The notes below the pieces were generated by a model. That model worked only from the letters and a program-made list of their open reading frames with translations. It did no database searches and was not told the DNA's origin. From DATAJX01 sp036261915 (GTDB lineage: Bacteria; Pseudomonadota; Alphaproteobacteria; UBA2136; UBA6156), in assembly GCA_036261915.1 (NCBI GenBank), contig DATAJX010000004.1, positions 62,001 through 126,000 on the forward strand: 64,000 nt of DNA. The letters run 5' to 3'. Shown here piece by piece: positions 17,401-25,734 of this stretch (its first letter is position 1; each line of letters starts with the position of its first letter). A program made the translations under genes and the position numbers.

Positions 17401-19088
17401 CTTGCCACACTCCCTGCCAACGGCACGGTGTAGTGCTGCTCCTGCGCGGTCTTCAGTCCAAAGTCGGCCAGCACCGGCAATATCTGGTGCAGCGGCCAGC
17501 CGTTGTTATGGCGATAAATAGTCAAAAACAGGCGGTTATTACAGTTCTCCAGGCGCACCAGCCCATCGGCAGGGAGGTTGTGCAATACCAGCAGATCGGC
17601 AGCAGACTGCGCGGGCGTGCGTGCCGCCCGATAAGTTGCTGGCAAGGTGGCGCCAATGTTTTTCCAAAGTTTAACGGCCACCACCAGCGGCAATTGCTGG
17701 TACAAAAGGTGCTGCACGTCATCGGCCCAACCGCGCACCAATTGGCGCACCGCTTCAATCAAAAGCTTCTCATTCAGTGGCTTGGCCACCGGCATATACA
17801 GGCGGAAAAACAACCGCGCCACTTCGCCAATACCCATCTCCAGGCGCTGATCGGTCACGCTGCCGCCGGTCATTTTTTCCAGCAATCCTGCCACCTGTTG
17901 GCGCAGCCGCGTTTCGTAGCGGGGCAGGGGCACCAGCACCTGCACGCTTATGGCTTCTTCGCGCGGGGCGTTGCGGATAAGAACCGCCGTATCCGCCTGC
18001 TCGCGCATGGCCACGGCGGGGGCGGCCAGCTTCACCAGTTCGTCGGCCGTGCTCAAAAACAGTTCGTCGCGTGGCCACGTTTCCAAAACGTTTTGCAGCA
18101 CACGCGCGCTGTAGCCTTGGGCCGGGTAATTCAGGCGGCTGCGCACTTCGGCCAGCTTGGCCGAAAGCAACGGCACATCGCCCACATGGGTGGTAAAAGC
18201 CTTCGACGTGAACAGCCCCAGCAACCGCCATTCGCTCACCACATGGCCGTCGGCATCAAGCGTGCGCAGCGCCAGGTAATCCATGGCGGCATCGCGGTGA
18301 ATGGGCGCGCGCGTAAACGCCTTGCTGATGACCACGCTGCCCGGCTGGTTTAAATAACTGGCAAGGCTGGCGCTCAGCTTGGCCACCGGCCTGGGCTGTT
18401 CGGCGCGGCTAGGGGCGTGGCGTAAAATGCCCATGCCGCTGCCCGGCACCACCTGAATGAATTGCTCCTTGCCGTTGCCGCGATAACGGTACTGGCGCAT
18501 GCCCATCAAAATAAAATGGTCGGCCAGCAGCCAGTCCACAAAGTTCAGTTCTTCGCGTGTGCCTTGTCGGGTGGCGGCCATGCGGCTGCGCTCGTCTTCC
18601 ACCTTGCTGCGCATGGCGCCAAAGTCGGCTACCACGCCCTGGGCGGCGGTAATGGCGGCTTTTACCGAGGCCTGGACCTGCTCGGCCTGGTCCAAACTTA
18701 ATGGCGGCAAGCGCAGGTAGATCAGCGCTTCTTTTTGCGTGCCGCCCAGTTTCACAAATTCGCCGTTTTTATCGCGCGTCACAGCAATCACCGGGTGCCG
18801 CAGTTCCGCCATGTCCAGTTTCCAGCGGTGGGCGCACAGCGCCACGGTGTCGGTCAAAAAGGGCTGGTCGGTGGCCACCACGGCCAAGTGGCAGGCGGGG
18901 ATGCTCTCATCGTGCCACAACGCCACGGCGCGCTTTTGGGCCGGGCGGAAGTTCACCAGCAAATCATACAGCCTGGCCGCAAGCGCAGGTGTTACCGCGG
19001 GTTCGCCCAGCAAGCGGCCAAGCGCGGCCACACCGGCACGGGGCTTGGCAGGCACGGGGGCATTACGGGCGGGCTTGGAACGCGGCAT
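14424..19088 (-). CDS. gdh: Large NAD-specific glutamate dehydrogenase
   Basis: This 1554-residue enzyme of the giant bacterial GDH class oxidises glutamate to 2-oxoglutarate with NAD. Long N-terminal regulatory regions precede the catalytic part (about 680-1130). The latter contains VPVGAKGGFVV with the catalytic lysine and the coenzyme-domain signature GIGDPSGDVFGNG. The family usually has DMSGDVFGNG, so Pro for Met is a small oddity. I placed the start at Met 19088 because an upstream in-frame ATG at 19154 lies directly beyond the T run of a minus-strand terminator. This class is common in Alphaproteobacteria and lets glutamate feed the TCA cycle. Confidence 0.95.
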   Translation of the reverse strand: MPRSKPARNAPVPAKPRAGVAALGRLLGEPAVTPALAARLYDLLVNFRPAQKRAVALWHDESIPACHLAVVATDQPFLTDTVALCAHRWKLDMAELRHPVIAVTRDKNGEFVKLGGTQKEALIYLRLPPLSLDQAEQVQASVKAAITAAQGVVADFGAMRSKVEDERSRMAATRQGTREELNFVDWLLADHFILMGMRQYRYRGNGKEQFIQVVPGSGMGILRHAPSRAEQPRPVAKLSASLASYLNQPGSVVISKAFTRAPIHRDAAMDYLALRTLDADGHVVSEWRLLGLFTSKAFTTHVGDVPLLSAKLAEVRSRLNYPAQGYSARVLQNVLETWPRDELFLSTADELVKLAAPAVAMREQADTAVLIRNAPREEAISVQVLVPLPRYETRLRQQVAGLLEKMTGGSVTDQRLEMGIGEVARLFFRLYMPVAKPLNEKLLIEAVRQLVRGWADDVQHLLYQQLPLVVAVKLWKNIGATLPATYRAARTPAQSAADLLVLHNLPADGLVRLENCNNRLFLTIYRHNNGWPLHQILPVLADFGLKTAQEQHYTVPLAGSVASIQVIEIEGDYTLAPEPLKRVEDLVGQTLRGEAESDSLNSLLILQDVSIEAVGWLRAWVAAVQQADRRFVGSVACGFLVKNPIIANGLVELFEARFKADGGKLARKINTALSAQLAALPLADDERIGLTFQQFINAILRTNAWQPGAPALAFKLDGQALKNWPKPLVFKEIFVYHPLVEGVHLRGAAVARGGLRNSDRPYDYRIEVLGLQQAQQRKNTIIVPVGAKGGFVVRESGLWQSVGRRMADAQGMQNGALTMRDRSLLAYKIYINALLSVTDTYDAKGRVVHPRGVVCLDGDDPYLVVAADKGTATYSDTANALSAAADYWDGVSGGFWLGDAFASGGSNGYDHKELAITARGAWISVQHHLKALDIVPSAKRPLVMAGIGDPSGDVFGNGVVREPHAQLVAAFNHKHIFLDPDPDPAKSFAERERLLHAVAGWDAYNTKLISTGGGVFARSAKTITLHARVQSRLGLKKAVLTPDEVIKAILKAPVDVIWNGGIGTYIRASDERDEDVGDKANDAVRVGAKDVRARVIGEGGNLGISPRGRVELNLRGVRLNSDALDNSAGVDTSDHEVNLKILLGAPSAARNKLLKQVTNDIADDVLADNVRQNLAISTCAAAPAPEHRDLFALQQSLLKRGVLSEEIDNLPSLPHLLHRDGGKYTRPEIASLMAGTKTVIREELMKPEMTGLLRGPLGMAALKDYFPAGLPKEILARAPKHPLAHAISATVLANRLVNRFGLLMVPHLCADLNTSPASAITAILLAEDWLLGDGFWQAMDAQEAGLGMPALLAAYDRTRAVVSTVAAWMVRQGLELKQAEVLGASVHEAIAAMPKLFSPHAHNVLETRRKGWLQMGFADKLAVRLSLVSPLIVVPDAVVLAAQLKVKATDTLRLQLALGEALQLPALVQKSRAMSFADGWSRQAVMAMLLEFLHCQRVLTERLVKAKLDVPTWKDKHKEALARYAQTAGSVLHEKNLTVAMLSVVIGRLRELAP

Positions 19089-19143
19089 GTTATTGTTACC
19101 GGCAATGTAGGCGCCATGCCCACGCCCCGCAACAGCGCGCCCA

Positions 19144-19168
19144 TAAAAAAACACCGCCTATCGGGCGG
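19144..19168 (-). terminator. Intrinsic terminator after the small minus-strand operon
   Basis: On the minus strand CCGCC-CGATA-GGCGG is followed by TGTTTTTTT. It ends the two small genes at 19187-19704 and separates them from gdh. It also argues against a gdh start at 19154. Confidence 0.8.
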
Positions 19169-19186
19169 CGTTGCACAATGGGGTGG

Positions 19187-19471
19187 CTAAACAAGGGTAG
19201 TGATGTTTCGAAAGCCCCTGAACACCATTGCCGACGCCACACCATAGGCATGGCTGGGGGCGCCCCCCAAAATCACCGGGCCCACGTCGTCAATACCGGC
19301 CCATGCCCAGGCCGCCAGCCTGAAAGTGCCCCAAACCCTTGGCGCACCCGGCGCCACAGCGGGCGTGGTGGCGGGGTCGGCAACGGTATCAAACATCAGA
19401 TCGTAGCGCGTCAGCGGTACAAAGGGCTGCGGCATCGTGTTGCGTAAAGCGGTGGTAAGGGCGTTATCCAT
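19187..19471 (-). CDS. Hypothetical small protein
   Basis: I do not recognise this 94-residue protein. It is rich in Ala, Pro and Val, with aromatic residues (WGTFRLAAWAWAG) in the middle. It has no signal peptide and no clear membrane helix. Its ATG shares one base with the stop of the upstream gene (TAATG), which indicates translational coupling and supports both being real. It is followed by a good terminator. Confidence 0.55.
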   Translation of the reverse strand: MDNALTTALRNTMPQPFVPLTRYDLMFDTVADPATTPAVAPGAPRVWGTFRLAAWAWAGIDDVGPVILGGAPSHAYGVASAMVFRGFRNITTLV

Positions 19472-19704
19472 TACACTTCAATGTCCACGTTCTGGCCCAC
19501 TGTTTTGTCGGCACTGGGCTGGTTGTTGCGGCGGGAGGGGCGGCGCTCGCCCTGGCGGCGGCCTTTGCTGGGCATGGCACCTTCGGCGGCGGTCAGCGGG
19601 GCGGTTTCAACGTTGGTACGTGTAGCCGCATAGGTGCTTGCACCACCCGGGGTGGTGATGGCGCGGCCAACGTCGGGGATACCCCCGCGGATCAACGTCA
19701 ACAT
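19471..19704 (-). CDS. Hypothetical small basic protein
   Basis: This 77-residue protein has a Lys/Arg/Gln-rich, probably disordered middle (SKGRRQGERRPSRRNNQ) after an N-terminal part with GG and Thr-rich segments. The family is unknown. A strong purine-rich ribosome site (AAGGAGAGAG) lies about 10-15 bases before the ATG. It overlaps the next gene by one base and is divergent from tsaB. Confidence 0.5.
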   Translation of the reverse strand: MLTLIRGGIPDVGRAITTPGGASTYAATRTNVETAPLTAAEGAMPSKGRRQGERRPSRRNNQPSADKTVGQNVDIEV

Positions 19705-19778
19705 GCTACAGGCGCTCTCTCCTTCGCCTACATATTCATGGCCGCGTAAAAAACACCTTCCTGACAGCCCATTTGTGC

Positions 19779-19784
19779 TATACG
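19779..19784 (+). promoter_or_regulatory. Extended -10 hexamer 6 nt before tsaB
   Basis: TGC-TATACG is followed by GCCCCC and the ATG at 19791. There is no Shine-Dalgarno, so this is a strong leaderless candidate. Confidence 0.55.
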
Positions 19785-19790
19785 GCCCCC

Positions 19791-20405
19791 ATGAATATCC
19801 TCGCGCTCGACAGCTCGTTCGGCGGCCTGAGCCTGGCTTTGCGGGCAGGCGGCAAAACCCATGCGCGCAGCGTGGCCGAAGCCAAGGCCTCCGACAAGCT
19901 GTTACCCCTGCTGCAAGAGCTGCTGACCGAAGCCAACATCAAAGCCACCGGCATCAATCAGGTAGTGGCCACGATCGGCCCCGGCAGCTTTACCGGCATC
20001 CGGCTGGGGCTGGCGGTGGCCGAAGGGCTTAAGCTGGCCAACCCCAAACTCACCATCATCGGTGTTCCCACCTTCAGCGTGCTGGCCGCGCAGGTGGTTA
20101 AAACCCACCAGCCCAAAACCGCCTTTACGCTGTTGCTCGACGCCGCAGGCGGGCAGGTGTACCGGCAGGATTTTGCCGCAACCGGCAAACCGCTGGCCGA
20201 TGCCGTGTGCGAACCGCTGGCCACCCTCAAAAAGCTCCAACCGTTCATCGCCACGCAAACCGGCCTGCTGCCGCCCTTTGCCACCCACGCCAGTTTTACG
20301 CTGCTCGATGCCGATGTGCTGCTGGCCGCCGCAACCGATACCGCAAACCACGTACCCGCCACGCCGGTGTATTTAAAAGAACTGGGTTACCGCCGTGCCG
20401 GTTGA
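19791..20405 (+). CDS. tsaB: tRNA threonylcarbamoyladenosine biosynthesis protein TsaB
   Basis: TsaB is the non-catalytic partner that activates TsaD in making t6A37 on ANN-decoding tRNAs. The N-terminus MNILALDSSFGGLSLAL and the segment IGPGSFTGIRLGLAVAEGL are family signatures of the ASKHA fold. Length is 204 residues. The start at 19791 fits the conserved NILALD N-terminus; an earlier ATG in frame adds six unsupported residues and falls on the -10 box. Its end overlaps rimI by 11 bases. Confidence 0.92.
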   Translation: MNILALDSSFGGLSLALRAGGKTHARSVAEAKASDKLLPLLQELLTEANIKATGINQVVATIGPGSFTGIRLGLAVAEGLKLANPKLTIIGVPTFSVLAAQVVKTHQPKTAFTLLLDAAGGQVYRQDFAATGKPLADAVCEPLATLKKLQPFIATQTGLLPPFATHASFTLLDADVLLAAATDTANHVPATPVYLKELGYRRAG

Positions 20406-20808
20406 ATATCCCGTTGCCCCGCCGCTCGACTGGCCCGACCCCACCTTTGCGGGCACGGCCGCCGCACAGCAACTGGCGGTGCCGCACACCTACCTGTGGG
20501 CCGTGCCGCAGCAGGGCACCGCGGCGGTGCTGTTGGCCCGCGCCATTCCGGGTGAAGTCGCCGAGATCCTCACCCTGTTCACCCGGCCGCAAAACCGCCG
20601 CCAGGGCCACGCCCGCGAGTTGCTCAACACCCTGCTGGCCACCGCCAAACAAAACAAGTGCCCGGCGGTGTTCCTCGAGGTGCGCGCCGCCAACGCCGCC
20701 GCCCGCAAACTTTACGCCGCGCTCGATTTCACCGAAGTAAGCCGCCGCAAGGGCTATTACAAAAACCCCACCGAAGACGCGATTGTGCTGCGCCGCGAAA
20801 TTAGCTAG
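20395..20808 (+). CDS. rimI: RimI-like ribosomal protein alanine N-acetyltransferase (GNAT)
   Basis: This 137-residue GNAT protein starts with GTG inside the end of tsaB. The acetyl-CoA loop is RPQNRRQGHARELL, followed by VFLEVRAANAAARKLYAALDF, the classic RimI C-terminal pattern. RimI acetylates the N-terminal alanine of ribosomal protein S18 in E. coli. Position next to tsaB is the conserved one in many bacteria. It is slightly shorter than E. coli RimI at its N-terminus. Confidence 0.85.
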   Translation: MPVEYPVAPPLDWPDPTFAGTAAAQQLAVPHTYLWAVPQQGTAAVLLARAIPGEVAEILTLFTRPQNRRQGHARELLNTLLATAKQNKCPAVFLEVRAANAAARKLYAALDFTEVSRRKGYYKNPTEDAIVLRREIS

Positions 20809-20817
20809 TTAAACGCC

Positions 20818-22203
20818 ATGCCGGTCAAAATCGAACACGCCGCCGAAACCCCCGCAGCTGCCGGGGCCAAAAAGCTGTTCGTCAAAAGCTACGGCTGCCA
20901 GATGAACGTGTACGACGGCCTGCGCATGGCCGAGCTGCTGGCCCCCCATGGCTACGCGCTGGCGGCCGAACCCGAAACCGCCGACCTGATCGTCCTCAAC
21001 ACCTGCCACATTCGTGAAAAGGCCGACGAAAAGGTTTTCTCCGACATCGGCCGCCTGCGCAAAAACAATGCGGGAGCCATCATCGCCGTGGGTGGTTGCA
21101 CCGGGCAGGCGCTGGGCGCCAAGATCATGCAGCGCGAGCCCGCCGTCAGCGTGGTGTTCGGTCCGCAAACCTACCACCACCTGCCCGAGCTGTTGGGTAA
21201 GGTGACCAGCGGCCAGCAAAAGCGCGCATTCGATGTGTCGAGCTTCGACACCAACCCCACGCTCGAAAAATTCGACAACCTGCCCACGCCCGGCGTGTAC
21301 GGCCCCAGCGCGTTCCTCACCATTCAAGAGGGCTGCGACAAGTTTTGCACCTACTGTGTGGTGCCTTACACCCGCGGGCGCGAAATCTCGCGCAGTGCGC
21401 AAAGCATCATTGCCGAAGCGCACAAGCTGGTGGGGCAGGGCGCGCGTGAGGTCACTCTGCTCGGCCAGAACGTGAACGCTTATGAGCACGAAGGAATATC
21501 CCTTGCCAAGCTGTTGGAAATGCTGGGCGAAATCGAAGGCCTTGAACGCCTGCGCTTCACCACCAGCCATCCGGCCAACACCACGCCCGACCTCATTGCC
21601 GCCTTCGCCAACAATCCTAAATTGATGCCCTACTTCCACCTGCCGGTGCAGGCGGGCAGCAACAAAATTTTGCGCGCCATGAACCGCGCCCACACGGTCG
21701 AGAGCTACCTCGAAACCATCGCCGCGGTGCGCAAGGCCCGGCCCGACATCGCCATCAGCGGCGACTTCATCGTCGGCTTCCCGGGCGAGACAGAGGAGGA
21801 TTTCGAGCAAACGCTGGCACTGGCCCACGCGGTGCAATACGTCGGCGCCTACAGCTTTGCCTACAGCGCCCGGCCCGGCACACCCGCCGCCCAAATGGCC
21901 GACACGGTCGATGAGGTGACCAAAAAGGAACGCCTCGCCGCCCTTAATGTGGTGCTCGATGATTCACTCGCCACCTTTGCGCAAAGCTTCGTCGGCCAAA
22001 CCGTGCCAGTGCTGGTCGAAAGGCCCGTGGGTAACCCCGGCCGCTATGGCAACCAGATGCGCGGCCGCAGCCCGCACAACCTGCCGGTCAATTTCACCTA
22101 CCCCGATACGCTCGATGCCGCCACGCTCCCCGGTCAGGTGGTCCACGTGGCGGTCACGCACTCGGGTTCAAAAGCGCTGGTCGGAACGCTCGCTTCGCGT
22201 TAG
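20818..22203 (+). CDS. miaB: tRNA-2-methylthio-N6-dimethylallyladenosine synthase
   Basis: MiaB is a radical-SAM methylthiotransferase that adds a methylthio group to i6A37 of tRNA. The N-terminal cluster cysteines are in SYGCQMN, NTCHIREKADEKVF and VGGCTGQ. The radical SAM cluster is CDKFCTYC (about residues 171-178). A C-terminal TRAM-like domain contains NPGRYGNQMRGRSPHN. The 461-residue length fits. The ATG lies nine bases after rimI, in a run continuing to phoH. Confidence 0.96.
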   Translation: MPVKIEHAAETPAAAGAKKLFVKSYGCQMNVYDGLRMAELLAPHGYALAAEPETADLIVLNTCHIREKADEKVFSDIGRLRKNNAGAIIAVGGCTGQALGAKIMQREPAVSVVFGPQTYHHLPELLGKVTSGQQKRAFDVSSFDTNPTLEKFDNLPTPGVYGPSAFLTIQEGCDKFCTYCVVPYTRGREISRSAQSIIAEAHKLVGQGAREVTLLGQNVNAYEHEGISLAKLLEMLGEIEGLERLRFTTSHPANTTPDLIAAFANNPKLMPYFHLPVQAGSNKILRAMNRAHTVESYLETIAAVRKARPDIAISGDFIVGFPGETEEDFEQTLALAHAVQYVGAYSFAYSARPGTPAAQMADTVDEVTKKERLAALNVVLDDSLATFAQSFVGQTVPVLVERPVGNPGRYGNQMRGRSPHNLPVNFTYPDTLDAATLPGQVVHVAVTHSGSKALVGTLASR

Positions 22204-22204
22204 C

Positions 22205-23200
22205 ATGTCAAACGTGAACGGACAGCCCCTGCAAGTCACCTTCCAAAGCAACGCCCTGCTGCAAAGCCTGTGCGGCCGCCACGATAGCCATTTGCAACTC
22301 ATCGAAGACCGCCTCGGCGTCCAGCTTGTCGCCAAGGGCAACCAGCTGGCCATTTTCGGCCCGGTCGAGCAGGCGGGCAAAGCCAAGACCGTACTCGAAG
22401 ATCTCTACGAACTCGCCAAGGGCGGCATCAGCCTGTCGCCCAGCCAGGTCGAGGCGCAACTGCGCATGACCGACGGCCTGCTCGATACCCGCAAAAAGCC
22501 GTCCGAAGTACTCAGCGGCGCGCAAGTCATCACCACGCCCAACCTCAAGCTGCTGCCGCGCTCGCGCAAGCAGGGCGAGTACATGACCGCGCTGCAAAAC
22601 AGCACTCTCACCCTCGGCGTCGGCCCCGCCGGTACCGGTAAAACCATGATCGCCGCGGCCTACGCCGTGCAACTGCTCACGCAAAAGCAGGTGTCGCGCA
22701 TCATCCTTACCCGCCCGGTGCTCGAGGCCGGCGAACGCCTCGGCTTTCTGCCCGGCACGTTCGAAGAAAAGCTCGACCCCTACCTGCGCCCGCTGTTCGA
22801 TGCGCTCGACGTCACGCTGGGCCGCGAACGCTGGATGAAAATGCGCGAAGCCGGGCAGATCGAGATCGCGCCGCTGGCCTACATGCGCGGCCGCACGCTG
22901 GCCGACAGCGCCATGATCCTCGACGAAGCGCAAAACACCACGCCGCTGCAAATGCGCATGTTCCTTACCCGCTTGGGCGAAAACAGCCGCATGATGGTCA
23001 CGGGCGATCTCACCCAGTCCGATCTGCCGCGCGGCACCCGCAACGGCCTGAAGGACGCGCTCGACACCCTAGAAGGCGTGCGCGACATCGACATCGTCCG
23101 TTTTTCCGAATCCGACGTGGTGCGACACCCGCTGGTCAGCACCATCGTGCAGGCTTATGCGGAAAAGGACCGGCAGATTTCTCTGAAATTAGACGACTAA
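22205..23200 (+). CDS. phoH: PhoH-family ATPase
   Basis: The 331-residue protein has Walker A GPAGTGKTM near residue 142 and a later DEAQNTTPLQMRMFLTR Walker B/sensor stretch, both PhoH signatures. An N-terminal KH-like region (about 20-90) is typical of PhoH/PhoL proteins linked to RNA metabolism. The ATG overlaps the miaB stop region. I chose it because upstream in-frame sequence is inside miaB. In most relatives ybeY follows directly; here ybeY lies beyond an inverted block. Confidence 0.92.
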   Translation: MSNVNGQPLQVTFQSNALLQSLCGRHDSHLQLIEDRLGVQLVAKGNQLAIFGPVEQAGKAKTVLEDLYELAKGGISLSPSQVEAQLRMTDGLLDTRKKPSEVLSGAQVITTPNLKLLPRSRKQGEYMTALQNSTLTLGVGPAGTGKTMIAAAYAVQLLTQKQVSRIILTRPVLEAGERLGFLPGTFEEKLDPYLRPLFDALDVTLGRERWMKMREAGQIEIAPLAYMRGRTLADSAMILDEAQNTTPLQMRMFLTRLGENSRMMVTGDLTQSDLPRGTRNGLKDALDTLEGVRDIDIVRFSESDVVRHPLVSTIVQAYAEKDRQISLKLDD

Positions 23201-23225
23201 AAAAGGCGCCCGGGGCGTCTTTTTT
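23199..23225. terminator. Bidirectional terminator between phoH and the HTH gene
   Basis: AAAAAAGGCGCC-CGG-GGCGTCTTTTTT forms a stem with A and T runs on both sides. It is shared by the convergent phoH and HTH genes. Confidence 0.85.
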
Positions 23226-23236
23226 AAAACGGTCGC

Positions 23237-23665
23237 TTACTTGCGCTTGGCCTTGGCCTTCGGCTTGGCAGGGGCATCTTCGGTGTTCAATGCTTTCACC
23301 ATCTTCAGCACATGCGGGCGGGTGGCTTCGGGCAACGCATAAAAGGCCTTCAGCAGGTCAATGGTTTCCTTTTTCTGGAACACCGCTTCATCCATCACCG
23401 GCTTGTCTTCGGCCACCATTTTCAGGTTGGCTTTGTCTCCGCTGAAACCTTCAAAAAAGTAAGCCACGCTGGTGCCTAGTACCTTGGCCAGTTGCATCAG
23501 GCGGCTGGCGCCCACGCGGTTGGCGCCGCTCTCGTATTTTTGCACCTGCTGAAAACTCACGCCCACGGCGCTCCCCAGCTTTTCCTGGCTAAAGCCCAGC
23601 AACTGGCGGCGGGCTTTCAGTCGTTGGCCAACGTGGGTATCAATGGGGTCTTGGTCGCGGTTCAT
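23237..23665 (-). CDS. XRE-family helix-turn-helix transcriptional regulator
   Basis: The 142-residue protein has a Cro/cI-type HTH at about residues 12-68 (RLKARRQLLGFSQEKLGSAV, then VSFQQVQKYESGANRV). A C-terminal region follows, including FYALPEATRPHVLKMVKAL and a Lys/Ala-rich tail. Proteins of this form sit next to lnt and metK in many Alphaproteobacteria. TATAAC lies exactly six bases before the ATG, suggesting a leaderless message. Its target genes cannot be read from the sequence. Confidence 0.85.
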   Translation of the reverse strand: MNRDQDPIDTHVGQRLKARRQLLGFSQEKLGSAVGVSFQQVQKYESGANRVGASRLMQLAKVLGTSVAYFFEGFSGDKANLKMVAEDKPVMDEAVFQKKETIDLLKAFYALPEATRPHVLKMVKALNTEDAPAKPKAKAKRK

Positions 23666-23671
23666 CGCCTC

Positions 23672-23677
23672 GTTATA
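23672..23677 (-). promoter_or_regulatory. -10 hexamer 6 nt before the HTH gene
   Basis: On the minus strand TATAAC-GAGGCG-ATG. The hexamer is close to the sigma-70 consensus and the six-base gap matches the other leaderless candidates. Confidence 0.55.
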
Positions 23678-23746
23678 AGTGAATTGTCCGATGAATACAA
23701 TGTGGATACGCGGCAGTATCTGTCCAAAAAACGCTCACCGCACAGC

Positions 23747-25216
23747 TTAAAGTAAGTAACCGAGAATTTGCGCGAATATAGGTGTCGGCGCCACTGGCGG
23801 TAGTGGCACATCCATCAGGCTGCTTTGGTTCACGGGCAGGCGGGCCACTTCGCGGCCATAGCCGTCAACCACAACGCTGATGCCGGTATTGGCGCCGCGT
23901 ACCAAAGGCTTGCCGGTTTCAACTGCCCGTAACTTGGCCAGAGCCATGTGCTGGTCCAGCGCAATGGTGCCGGTAAACCAGTTGTCGTTGGTGATGTTCA
24001 CCAAAAAGCGCGCGTTCTGCGCCCAGCGCGCCACGTAAAAGGGGAATATCCCTTCATAGCAGATCAATCCCACCACCGGCCCGGCGGGCGTCACCAGCAG
24101 GCTGGGCGCGGTGCCATAGGCATAATCCAAACGGCTTTCGCTCACGGTGCGAATGAACGGAATGTTCAACCGGTTGAGCAAAGCATGGAAGGGGATCACC
24201 TCACCGAACGGCACCAGCAAATGCTTGTCGTACACGTCCAGCAGCTTGCCGGTGGCGTCCATGGCCATCAGGCTGTTGTAAAACAAAATGTCGTTCGGCC
24301 CGCGCGCCAGCGGCGGTATCTCGCGGCGTACCGTGCCGGTCAGCAATGTCTGGCCGGGGCGCAGCTTGCCCGCCACCACTTCCTTCACAGGTAATTCCTC
24401 ATCAAGGTAAAAAGCCACGGCGGTTTCGGGCAGCACGATCACGTCCGGTTTCTTGTCGGCCAACCCTTCCGGAAAAGCCACCTGCAGCGTCCGCTCCAAA
24501 TAGGCATAGCGGGTGCTGGCTTCCCACTTGTGCAGGCCCTGAATGTTCGGCTGCACCACGCGCACGGTCGGCCCATCCTCACCGGGGTTGAGCGACGCCA
24601 CATGCAACCGCCAGCCGCCCCACATGGCCACCGAAAGCAGCAGAACCGCCGCCACGCCATAACGCACATAGCTCCAGCTGCTGATGAGTATCGCCACGGT
24701 CAAAATCAGCAGGCTCAAACCAAACACGCCGCCCACGCTGGCCAGTTGCAGCAACCACGGGCTGCCCACCAGCATGGCGCCCAGCGGCAACCAAGGGAAG
24801 CCATACGGCGTGGTGCTTTTCAGAATTTCCAGCAATACCCACGCACCCGCAAAAGCGGGCGCACGCCAGCGCGGGCCAGCGGCAAACGCAAGGGCGCATA
24901 CCGCGCCAATGCCCAGCGCACCATACAGGGCCAAGCCAAGCACGGCCGGGCCGCCGCCGAATATCGCCGCCGCCATGTCGTTGCCCGCATCCATGTAAAA
25001 AGCGCGGGGCAGCCAGTACAGCGCACTTATCTGCCAGCCCATGGCCCACAGCAACCCGGCGCCAAAGGCCTGCTTTTTGCTTTGGGCGTTGCGCACCAGC
25101 CCGTACAAAAAAGCCACCGCCGCCACACCGGCGGGCCATGCAAAAAACGGGGCGCCCGCCACGGTGGCAAACATCCCGCTCAAAAAAACGATCAAACCGA
25201 TGGGGTACATATTCAT
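23747..25216 (-). CDS. lnt: Apolipoprotein N-acyltransferase
   Basis: Lnt adds the third acyl chain to lipoproteins at the inner membrane. The first 200 or so residues hold about six membrane helices. The nitrilase-fold domain follows, with triad positions Glu in VLPETAVAF, Lys in YDKHLLVPFGE and Cys in ICYEGIFPF. Length is 489 residues. The ATG shares one base with the ybeY stop (TAATG), so ybeY-lnt is an operon. It lies in the inverted block. Confidence 0.95.
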   Translation of the reverse strand: MNMYPIGLIVFLSGMFATVAGAPFFAWPAGVAAVAFLYGLVRNAQSKKQAFGAGLLWAMGWQISALYWLPRAFYMDAGNDMAAAIFGGGPAVLGLALYGALGIGAVCALAFAAGPRWRAPAFAGAWVLLEILKSTTPYGFPWLPLGAMLVGSPWLLQLASVGGVFGLSLLILTVAILISSWSYVRYGVAAVLLLSVAMWGGWRLHVASLNPGEDGPTVRVVQPNIQGLHKWEASTRYAYLERTLQVAFPEGLADKKPDVIVLPETAVAFYLDEELPVKEVVAGKLRPGQTLLTGTVRREIPPLARGPNDILFYNSLMAMDATGKLLDVYDKHLLVPFGEVIPFHALLNRLNIPFIRTVSESRLDYAYGTAPSLLVTPAGPVVGLICYEGIFPFYVARWAQNARFLVNITNDNWFTGTIALDQHMALAKLRAVETGKPLVRGANTGISVVVDGYGREVARLPVNQSSLMDVPLPPVAPTPIFAQILGYLL

Positions 25217-25734
25217 TACAACTCTTCATCCGGCACCGGGCTGCCGTCGGCATAGGGGTCTTCAATGCCCCAGTCGGCCAAAATGCGTATCTCCAGCGCC
25301 TCCATCACAGCGGCATCCTCGGCATTCTCGTGGTCATAACCCAAAATATGCAGCACGCCGTGCAGCGCCAGGTGGCGCAAATGGTCGGCCACGGTCTTGC
25401 CCTGGTTCTCGGCCTCTTCCACCACCTTGTCGGGGCAAATCGCCACGTCGCCCAGATAGTGCATCTTGTCGTCCTCGTCCCAGGTGTCACCTTCAGCGGG
25501 GAACGAAAGCACGTTGGCCACATAATCCTTTTTCCTGAAGGTCTGGTTCAGCCGCTGCATCTCATCCGCTGCCACCAGCCGCACGCCAATGGCACTGGGC
25601 CCTTCAAGGTCGTCGCGCACTTCCACCGCCACTAAACCGCCCAGCGGGCGCAGCAAGGCCACGGCGTCATCCACGCCGGGCATGGGCTCGGCGGCATCCA
25701 CCAGAATATTCAACCTGTGCTCCACCCGTGTCAT
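25216..25734 (-). CDS. ybeY: Endoribonuclease YbeY, 16S rRNA maturation
   Basis: YbeY is a zinc endoribonuclease for 16S rRNA 3'-end maturation and ribosome quality control. The metal-binding signature HLALHGVLHILGYDH is at about residues 123-137, and FRKKDYVANVLSFP is the second conserved block. Length is 172 residues. In relatives it follows phoH on the same strand; here it is on the opposite strand at the far end of a three-gene inversion and divergent from metK. Confidence 0.95.
   Translation of the reverse strand: MTRVEHRLNILVDAAEPMPGVDDAVALLRPLGGLVAVEVRDDLEGPSAIGVRLVAADEMQRLNQTFRKKDYVANVLSFPAEGDTWDEDDKMHYLGDVAICPDKVVEEAENQGKTVADHLRHLALHGVLHILGYDHENAEDAAVMEALEIRILADWGIEDPYADGSPVPDEEL

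Noticed and set aside
19152..19154. Upstream ATG for gdh
   Set aside because: It is immediately downstream of a minus-strand terminator T run and adds 22 residues with no similarity to the family.
23700..23708. DnaA-box-like TGTGGATAC upstream of the HTH gene
   Set aside because: A single near-match far from the skew reversal, without neighbouring boxes.
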